From Halomonas sp. (GTDB taxonomy: Bacteria > Pseudomonadota > Gammaproteobacteria > Pseudomonadales > Halomonadaceae), in assembly GCF_020832045.1 (NCBI RefSeq), contig NZ_JAFIFK010000033.1, forward strand, positions 1-50,934: 50,934 bases of DNA, given 5' to 3'. The notes under the pieces were generated by a model. That model saw only the letters and a list, made by a program, of their open reading frames with translations, was not told where the DNA came from and did no database searches. The position numbers were made by a program, and so were the translations under genes. Numbering within the stretch: the first letter of the stretch is position 1; each line of letters begins with the position of its first letter. Positions 45,421-50,934 of the stretch are shown here, in pieces.

Positions 45421-47334
45421 TCAGCTGGCTCGACCGGAGTGCGCCGGTACCGGGTAGCGGTACTTGAGGAATTTTTGCGCGCGGCTGAGAACCTGAAACG
45501 CATCCTTGAGATGGTGGCGTTCGCTATCGGCCACGTTTTCCGGCTCGATGTTGTTATCCGGTTCACGGTCATGATCGAGGTCGATGACTTGATGACGAAT
45601 CCGCACCATGGAAAGCAGCTCCATGGCATGGCGCAGCTTAGCGTCGACGCCTGGCGCCAGCAGCTGTGTGGTCGCAATGTCGTCCAGACGCTCGAAACTG
45701 TTCTGGGCCCGCGAGCCACAGGCCAGCGCGTGAACGCGTATCAAGTCGACCAGTGGAGCCGTTCCGCGTCGCTTGAGATTGATGGTGTTGTTCTGCTTGC
45801 CATCCTTCTCCATCACGAAGGTGCGGAAGAATCCCAAGGGGGGCGTGCGATTCAAAGCATTGCGCGCTACCGCCGCCAGAAAACGGGGACTACGCGGCGC
45901 CTTGTCGGCGATGAGATCCTGCAGCTCTTCGATATAGGCCTCTTCGCCATAAGCGCTGTCCAGATCGAAGAAAATCGAGGAGTGAAGTAGCCGCTCGGGG
46001 GTGGGCGAGTCGATCCATTCGCTGAAATAGCGTTTCCAGACCTGCAAGGGCTGGCGCCATCGGGGATTGTTGGCCATGACATCGCCTTTGCAATAGGTGT
46101 AGCCACAGGCGGCCAAACCGTCGCAGACGAACGTCGCCAGGCTGGCGAAATAATCGTCATGCTGGGCGGGATCAAAGTCGTCCGCCAGGATCAATGCATT
46201 GTCCTGGTCGGTCACGATGGTCTGCTCGTTGCGCGCAATGGAGCCGTTGACCATGAAGCAATACGCCACCGGGGGTGGGCCTAACGACGCCTCTGCCAAC
46301 TCCAGCAGGCGGCGTACGAAGCTGCGGCCAATGGTGGATAGCGCCGTACCGACCATTTGCGAGTTGGCACCCTCTTCCACCATGCGCACGCAGGCGATGC
46401 GAACGTCCGGGGCCAGCCTCGCCAGCCCCTCGACGCTCGATTGGTGAAAGATGTTGCTGACCAGGTAGAGGCTACTGTGCGTCTCGTAACGGATGATGTC
46501 GGAGAGGTGCACGATACCCATTGGCCTGCGGCGATACAGCACGGGCAGATGGTGAATGTTGTTGCGCAACATGCACAACATCGCTTCATGCACGGACTCA
46601 TCGGACTGTATTGTGATCAGTTTCTCCCCGGCCAGCTCGCCAACGGGAGTATCGGGTGACAGCCCCTCGGCCACGATACGCGTGCGAAAATCACTGTCGG
46701 TGAGAATGCCCCGCAGTTGCCAAGGGCGATCCTCGGTATCGGTAAAGGTGTAGCGAGGGTCGTCGTTCGGCTCATCGAGAATCAACGCTGCCGAGGCCTG
46801 GGCCGCGCTGATCTGGCGCGCTGTCTCCTGTACCGTGGCGCTGGCCTCGACCATCACCGGATAGCGCGTCAGCAGTTTGCGCACCCGGGTGATCATCATG
46901 TCGTTGGCTTTCTTGTTATGCGCTACGGCCGTTTCCAGCCTGGGACGCTCCAGCTCGACGAAGTCGGCAAAGTGCTCATCGGCTTCGCACAAACGCAAGA
47001 AAACGGCTTCCGGGAGGAAGTAGATCAGCGTGTCTTCCAGGGCGCGGGCAGGAAAATGTACGCGGTTGTTTCTCAGCAGGCTGAAGTGACCGAAGATATC
47101 CCCCTCGCCCAGGCGATTGTAGAGATCGCCCGTACGCCGCCGGACCTCGACGGCGCCGCTTCGGATGTAGCAAAGCTCATGCAGCTCCTGGTCGTACTGC
47201 AGGATGCCGGAGCCTGCCTGGAAGTAACCGACCTCGACCTGCCCGGCCACCTCGTCGAGCAGCTGGTCGCTGAGCGTTTCGAAAGGCGGGAAGCGCCCCA
47301 TGTGCTGTCGAATCTCGAGCAGTTCCGCATCCAT
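45421..47334 (-). CDS. cNMP-binding/CBS/DUF294 nucleotidyltransferase-like protein
   Basis: 637-aa cytoplasmic protein with four parts: an N-terminal cyclic-nucleotide-binding domain (about 10-130, with GEGDIFGHFSLLRNNRVHFP), a CBS pair (about 155-285), a GlnD-like nucleotidyltransferase domain (about 320-450) with MVNGSIARNEQTIVTDQDN, and a helical C-terminal DUF294_C domain. The GS...DQD motif keeps the metal-binding acids. The protein resembles sensors that read cyclic and adenine nucleotides. The activity on the next gene's product, the exonuclease, is unproven. ATG at 47334. Confidence 0.88.
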   Translation of the reverse strand: MDAELLEIRQHMGRFPPFETLSDQLLDEVAGQVEVGYFQAGSGILQYDQELHELCYIRSGAVEVRRRTGDLYNRLGEGDIFGHFSLLRNNRVHFPARALEDTLIYFLPEAVFLRLCEADEHFADFVELERPRLETAVAHNKKANDMMITRVRKLLTRYPVMVEASATVQETARQISAAQASAALILDEPNDDPRYTFTDTEDRPWQLRGILTDSDFRTRIVAEGLSPDTPVGELAGEKLITIQSDESVHEAMLCMLRNNIHHLPVLYRRRPMGIVHLSDIIRYETHSSLYLVSNIFHQSSVEGLARLAPDVRIACVRMVEEGANSQMVGTALSTIGRSFVRRLLELAEASLGPPPVAYCFMVNGSIARNEQTIVTDQDNALILADDFDPAQHDDYFASLATFVCDGLAACGYTYCKGDVMANNPRWRQPLQVWKRYFSEWIDSPTPERLLHSSIFFDLDSAYGEEAYIEELQDLIADKAPRSPRFLAAVARNALNRTPPLGFFRTFVMEKDGKQNNTINLKRRGTAPLVDLIRVHALACGSRAQNSFERLDDIATTQLLAPGVDAKLRHAMELLSMVRIRHQVIDLDHDREPDNNIEPENVADSERHHLKDAFQVLSRAQKFLKYRYPVPAHSGRAS

Positions 47335-47413
47335 GTACTGTCGGACTCCAATACCGTTGCCGAAAACCGTCTTCCCCTAGGAAGAGTAAGGGCACACGTA
47401 CGATAGACACAAG

Positions 47414-47439
47414 AAAGGCCACCCGAAGGCGGCCTTTCC
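47414..47439. terminator. Terminator between the DUF4168 gene and the DUF294 operon
   Basis: GAAAGGCC and GGCCTTTC form an 8-bp stem capped by a short CC-CGAA-GG hairpin. T/A runs flank it on both strands. On the minus strand it ends the DUF4168 message before the DUF294 operon promoter. Confidence 0.72.
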
Positions 47440-47464
47440 CGATATCAGCTGAATTGCCGGTCGC

Positions 47465-47854
47465 TTACGACTGCTCGGCCATCTGCTGAACGCGCTGCAT
47501 CAGCTCCGGATCCTGTTGGATGGCATGGCCAATGGCGTTGAAGGTATCCACGTCGAGTCCGTTCTCTTCGACCACCTCGACCATGCGGTCGTTGGCTTCC
47601 ATGCGCACTTCCTGCTGGGACTGCTCGTCTTCGGCTGCATGCAGACGCTCGGTGTACTCCTGAGAAATCACAGCGATTTCCTGGGAGGCATCGGCAAACT
47701 GCTGAAGCTGATCATCGGAGAAGTCCTGAGCGGGTGCCTGCGCTTGCGGTTGGCCGGCCGGATCCTGGGCGGGATCTTGTTGAGCGTGCGCCTGAACGGT
47801 CATCAGCCCAGCGGCGAGAAGGGCGGCCGAAAACAGTGCAGTCATCCGTTGCAT
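47465..47854 (-). CDS. DUF4168 domain secreted protein
   Basis: 129-aa exported protein. A signal peptide (RMTALFSAALLAAGLMTVQA, cleavage after AHA) is followed by a Gln/Ala/Pro-rich spacer and a helical domain (FSDDQLQQFADASQEIAVIS, then LDVDTFNAIGHAIQQDPELM) that fits DUF4168. Function is unknown; the domain is common in marine and halophilic bacteria. The ATG at 47854 has GGAGG 5 nt upstream, and a terminator lies 26 nt past the stop. Confidence 0.85.
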   Translation of the reverse strand: MQRMTALFSAALLAAGLMTVQAHAQQDPAQDPAGQPQAQAPAQDFSDDQLQQFADASQEIAVISQEYTERLHAAEDEQSQQEVRMEANDRMVEVVEENGLDVDTFNAIGHAIQQDPELMQRVQQMAEQS

Positions 47855-48061
47855 GAATACCTCCAAGGGTGTTGCTGTGAATGTAGGGGTTCTGACGAGC
47901 GAGAGCGGACAGAGTTCACTTTTTTATGTTACGAAATGTTCGTGATGCAGACGACCCATGCCTGCCGTCGCCGTGTAAAAAGTTAACCTGCTAGCTTTCG
48001 CCCTCGCGAGCGACCGAGTATTGTCGAAAGCTGACCGATCAAGCACAAGGACCCACCCTTC

Positions 48062-48976
48062 ATGCCTAGCACTGCCAACACACGCCTCGATGCCGCGTTG
48101 CTGGCCAGCATGCCGATTCTGTTCGTCGCCCTGTGGAGTACCGGTTTCATTGGTGCCAAGTTCGGTCTGCCACATGCCGAACCCTTCACCTTTTTGTTCA
48201 TCCGATTCGTGATAACCCTCGCCCTGTTGATCCCCTTGATCAAGCTGATGGGAAGCGACTGGCCAGCCGGCTGGCGCCTGAAGAGTCATATCGCCGTATC
48301 GGGGATGCTAGTGCACGGAGCTTATCTTGGCGGGGTCTTCTACGGCATCTATCTGGGCATGCCGGCCGGCCTTACCGCACTGCTGGTCGGCCTGCAGCCC
48401 CTGCTGACAGCCACCTTGGCGGGGCCGCTGTTGGGCGAGCGCATCGGCGGCATACAATGGCTAGGGCTGGGCTTGGGGCTGATGGGCATCACGCTGGTGC
48501 TGGGCAGCAAGCTCGACCCTGGCGTCGAGCTGTTCCAGGGCTTCGGTCTCGGCGCACTGGCCTGCGTCATTGTCGCCTTGGCTGGCATTACGCTTGGCAC
48601 GCTATATCAGAAGCGCTACTGCACCGGCATGCCGCTGCTCTCGGGCACGGTGGTGCAATATATAGCGGCCGGGGTTCTGCTCGGCATCGGCGCCCTGTTA
48701 GTGGAGGAGCGGCACGTCGAGTGGACGCTTGCTTTCGTGCTGACGCTGGCCTGGCTGGTGCTGGTACTCTCTATCGCTGCGATTCTGCTGCTGATGGCCT
48801 TGATCCGGCGCGGCGAAGCTTCCCGCGTGGCCAGCTTGTTCTATCTCGTGCCTCCCGTCACGGCACTGCAGGCGTGGTGGCTCTTCGACGAGCGCCTGCC
48901 CATGGTGGCTCTGGTGGGCATGGCTATCACCATCGTGGGCGTGGTACTCGCCGCACGCGGCCAAGCGCGACGCTAA
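48062..48976 (+). CDS. EamA/DMT family exporter
   Basis: 304-aa inner-membrane transporter with ten TM segments arranged as two EamA repeats. Typical features are LWSTGFIGAKFGLPHAEPFT in TM1, the TM4-5 region LTALLVGLQPLLTATLAGPL, GERIGGIQWLGLGLGLMGI, and the second-repeat equivalents (SRVASLFYLVPPVTALQAWW, LFDERLPMVALVGMAITIVG). Family members usually export amino acids or metabolites; the substrate is not inferable. AAGGA precedes the ATG. It converges with mtgA. Confidence 0.9.
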   Translation: MPSTANTRLDAALLASMPILFVALWSTGFIGAKFGLPHAEPFTFLFIRFVITLALLIPLIKLMGSDWPAGWRLKSHIAVSGMLVHGAYLGGVFYGIYLGMPAGLTALLVGLQPLLTATLAGPLLGERIGGIQWLGLGLGLMGITLVLGSKLDPGVELFQGFGLGALACVIVALAGITLGTLYQKRYCTGMPLLSGTVVQYIAAGVLLGIGALLVEERHVEWTLAFVLTLAWLVLVLSIAAILLLMALIRRGEASRVASLFYLVPPVTALQAWWLFDERLPMVALVGMAITIVGVVLAARGQARR

Positions 48977-48988
48977 TCCAAACCTGCT

Positions 48989-49702
48989 TCAGCCGGATGC
49001 CAGCTGCTCGAGGTAGCGCGACCCACCGAGGTTACGCATCTGCTGGCGGATCCACTGGCTGCGGCGCTCCACGTGCGGCCCCGGCCGGGCGGCATCCCAG
49101 GCCCTGGGGTTGGGCAGGATGGCCGCCAGTCGGCTGGCCTGAACTTCGTTGACACGATCGGCCGAGACGCCGAAATAGTGCTGTCCCGCCGCTTCCAGAC
49201 CGAACACACCGTGGTCCCATTCGACGATGTTGAGATAGACCTCGAGAATCCGCTCCTTGGGCCACAGCGCCTCGATCAGCACGGTAAACCACGCTTCGAA
49301 CCCCTTGCGCACCCAGCTGCGCCCGGTCCAGAGAAAGAGGTTCTTGGACGTCTGCTGGCTGATCGTGCTGGCCCCCCGCAGCCTCGCTCCACTACGACTC
49401 GCCTCCCAGGCACGACGCATCTCGTCCACATCGAAACCGCGATGGATCGGGAAGCGCTGATCCTCGGCGGCAATCACCGCCAGCTTTGCATGATCGGAAA
49501 GCTCCGCCCAAGGGCGCCACTGATGCTGTATGGACAGATTCTCGCCGCCCATCCAGGCTTCCACCTTGCGCTCGAGCATCACCATGGAGCCGTAGGCCGG
49601 CACGTGGCGCAACAGCATGACCAGCAGGATGGACAATACGACGAAGGCGGCCCCGGCAAGGGCCGCCCAACGCAGCGTACGATACAGCCAGAATCGGATC
49701 AT
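48989..49702 (-). CDS. mtgA: Monofunctional peptidoglycan glycosyltransferase MtgA
   Basis: 237-aa enzyme that polymerises lipid II into glycan strands. A single N-terminal TM anchor (AALAGAAFVVLSILLVMLL) is followed by the GT51 domain: VIAAEDQRFPIHRGFD with the catalytic Glu, GASTISQQTSKNLFLW, KERILEVYLNIVEW and FGLEAAGQHYFG. There is no transpeptidase domain, which defines MtgA as against bifunctional PBPs. Length is usual for the family. It stands 25 nt downstream of fghA on the same strand and may be read through from it. Confidence 0.95.
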   Translation of the reverse strand: MIRFWLYRTLRWAALAGAAFVVLSILLVMLLRHVPAYGSMVMLERKVEAWMGGENLSIQHQWRPWAELSDHAKLAVIAAEDQRFPIHRGFDVDEMRRAWEASRSGARLRGASTISQQTSKNLFLWTGRSWVRKGFEAWFTVLIEALWPKERILEVYLNIVEWDHGVFGLEAAGQHYFGVSADRVNEVQASRLAAILPNPRAWDAARPGPHVERRSQWIRQQMRNLGGSRYLEQLASG

Positions 49703-49726
49703 GCACCACCCGAACGGGCGGCTCGT

Positions 49727-50581
49727 TCAACGCTTGTGCAAATGCTCGGCATGGTAGCGCAGGTGCTCCTCGATGAACGTGGCGATGAAGAAGTAGCTGT
49801 GATCATACCCCGGCTGACGGCGCAGCGTCAGGGGGTGATCGTGTTCTTCACACACGGCTTCGAGCCGCTCGGGCTTGAGCTGCTCTTCGAGAAACTGATC
49901 CGCTTCACCCTGGTCGATGAACAGATGTTGGCTCGACGCTCCCTTGGCCACCAGCTCGCAGGCGTCGTATTGGGTCCAGCTGCCGGGATCGTCACCCAGG
50001 TATTCGCGAAACGCCTTGCGCCCCCACGGGCACTGAGTGGGATTGACCACGGGTGAAAAGGCCGACACCGAACGGTAGTGTCCGGGCCGGCGTAAGGCCA
50101 TGATCAACGCACCGTGGCCGCCCATCGAGTGACCACTGACGGCCTCACGACCGTTGACCGGAAAATGCTGACGTACTACCGAGGGCAACTCCTCGGTGAC
50201 GTAGTCGTACATGCGATAGTGCTTTTTCCAGGGTTCCTGGGTGGCATTCACATAGAAGCCCGCGCCGGAGCCGAAATCGTAGCTATCGTGTTCGCCCGGT
50301 AGATCGGTGCCACGCGGACTGGTATCGGGACAAATGATGGCGATACCGAGTTCGGCGGCGACACGATGCGCCCCGGCCTTCTGCATGAAGTTTTCGTCGT
50401 TACAGGTCAGCCCCGATAGCCACCACAGCAACGGTACACGTTCGGTCTCGGCCTGGGGCGGCAGAAAGATGGCGAACTCCATTTCGCAATCCAAAGCCCG
50501 CGAACGATGCCGATAGCGCTTGTGCCAGCCGCCGAAGCTCTTGTTACTCGAGATGGGCTCGAGATTTTCGGTCATGGTCAT
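49727..50581 (-). CDS. fghA: S-formylglutathione hydrolase
   Basis: 284-aa serine hydrolase that cleaves S-formylglutathione to formate and glutathione, the second step of glutathione-dependent formaldehyde oxidation. The nucleophile elbow is SGHSMGGHGAL, the oxyanion region LLWWLSGLTCNDENF, and the C-terminal His is in PGYDHSYFFIATFIEEH. The acidic triad member is expected in FIDQGEADQFL. It begins at ATG 50581 (a second ATG lies at 50575), with GGAG upstream. The class III alcohol dehydrogenase gene that makes its substrate ends 200 nt upstream on the same strand. Confidence 0.95.
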   Translation of the reverse strand: MTMTENLEPISSNKSFGGWHKRYRHRSRALDCEMEFAIFLPPQAETERVPLLWWLSGLTCNDENFMQKAGAHRVAAELGIAIICPDTSPRGTDLPGEHDSYDFGSGAGFYVNATQEPWKKHYRMYDYVTEELPSVVRQHFPVNGREAVSGHSMGGHGALIMALRRPGHYRSVSAFSPVVNPTQCPWGRKAFREYLGDDPGSWTQYDACELVAKGASSQHLFIDQGEADQFLEEQLKPERLEAVCEEHDHPLTLRRQPGYDHSYFFIATFIEEHLRYHAEHLHKR

Positions 50582-50781
50582 CGTCGGTCTCCTCACGGTC
50601 GCGCGCGATGGCAGCGACCGGAACAACAAACATAGGTAGGGTTAGCAACTCCCTTGCGCAGCCCCGGCCATTTGACGCTCTGGGCTCTTTCAACCTTACC
50701 CATGATAATGAGCATGTGCCACCTGGCGCGGCTTCGGGTGCCGTTAGTCTGTTAAAGCCCGGCTCCGGGCGCTGTTAGCCG

Positions 50782-50934
50782 TTAAAAATGCAACACGGTA
50801 CGGATGCTCTTGCCCTCGTGCAGCAGTTCGAACGCCTCGTTGATCTTCTCGAACGGCATCTCGTGGGTGATGAATTCGTCGATCTTGATCTCGCCGTCCA
50901 TGTAGCGCTGCACATAGCCCGGCAGCTCGCTGCG
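50782..50934 (-). CDS. Class III alcohol dehydrogenase, S-(hydroxymethyl)glutathione dehydrogenase (C-terminal end only)
   Basis: Only the last 50 codons lie in the window; the gene continues beyond the right edge. They read RSELPGYVQRYMDGEIKIDE, then FITHEMPFEKINEAFELLHE and GKSIRTVLHF, which is the conserved C-terminus of class III alcohol dehydrogenase (FrmA/AdhC). This enzyme oxidises S-(hydroxymethyl)glutathione to S-formylglutathione, the substrate of the hydrolase encoded downstream. A GC-rich hairpin (GCCCG/CGGGC near 50757-50770) lies in the gap and may moderate readthrough. The 200-nt gap otherwise shows no gene. Confidence 0.92.
   Translation of the reverse strand, partial: RSELPGYVQRYMDGEIKIDEFITHEMPFEKINEAFELLHEGKSIRTVLHF

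Overview
The window reads as chromosome of a moderately halophilic gammaproteobacterium, most likely Halomonas or a close relative. This is inferred from the high-GC, densely coded DNA, the BCCT compatible-solute carrier, very acidic secreted proteins and lipoproteins, and overall similarity to Halomonadaceae proteins. No rRNA or other taxonomic marker is present, so the genus is an inference.

Layout. (1) 1-5066, minus strand: a type III restriction-modification locus (mod, a small middle gene, and res running off the left edge). The middle gene joins a RecX-like N-terminus to a possible PD-(D/E)XK nuclease core. (2) 5362-10611: an NCS2 nucleobase permease, then a cupin-type XRE regulator with azlC and azlD behind a promoter overlapped by a long dyad, an ExeM/NucH-type secreted endonuclease, and a glycine-zipper lipoprotein. 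(3) 11086-23793: a 12.7 kb genomic island bounded by a perfect 46-bp direct repeat of the 3' end of a CAT-anticodon tRNA gene. It carries a RelE-like/XRE toxin-antitoxin pair and, on the minus strand, a continuous cascade: RHH antitoxin, PIN toxin (degenerate active site), hsdM, hsdS, a DUF6932-type nucleotidyltransferase-like protein, an unknown 302-aa protein, an Abi_C-type protein, a DUF262/DUF1524 GmrSD-like protein, and hsdR. No integrase is visible. The four genes between hsdS and hsdR are chained by short overlaps and are the best candidate in this window for an incompletely described defence system.

(4) 23970-34256: core functions. These are a YceI-like exported protein, a class C beta-lactamase-like serine hydrolase, an ABC exporter half-molecule, an orphan iron-type binding protein behind a Fur-box-like site, an AEC permease, a PQQ-type aldose dehydrogenase, and an NtrB/NtrC-like two-component pair. 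(5) 34535-35701: two secreted low-complexity proteins, one with an internal duplication. (6) 35969-40471: a four-gene polyamine-type ABC importer operon (ATPase, binding protein, two permeases). It diverges from a BCCT carrier preceded by a 23-codon leader ORF. (7) 42834-50934: a GAF-GGDEF-EAL protein, a DnaQ-like exonuclease operon with a cNMP/CBS/DUF294 protein, a DUF4168 protein, an EamA exporter, mtgA, and the formaldehyde-detoxification pair fghA and class III alcohol dehydrogenase (cut by the right edge).

Two DNA restriction systems, a GmrSD-like protein, an Abi_C protein and two toxin-antitoxin pairs lie within the first 23.5 kb, so this is a defence-rich stretch in an otherwise ordinary chromosome. 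All functional calls come from reading motifs by eye. No database search was run.
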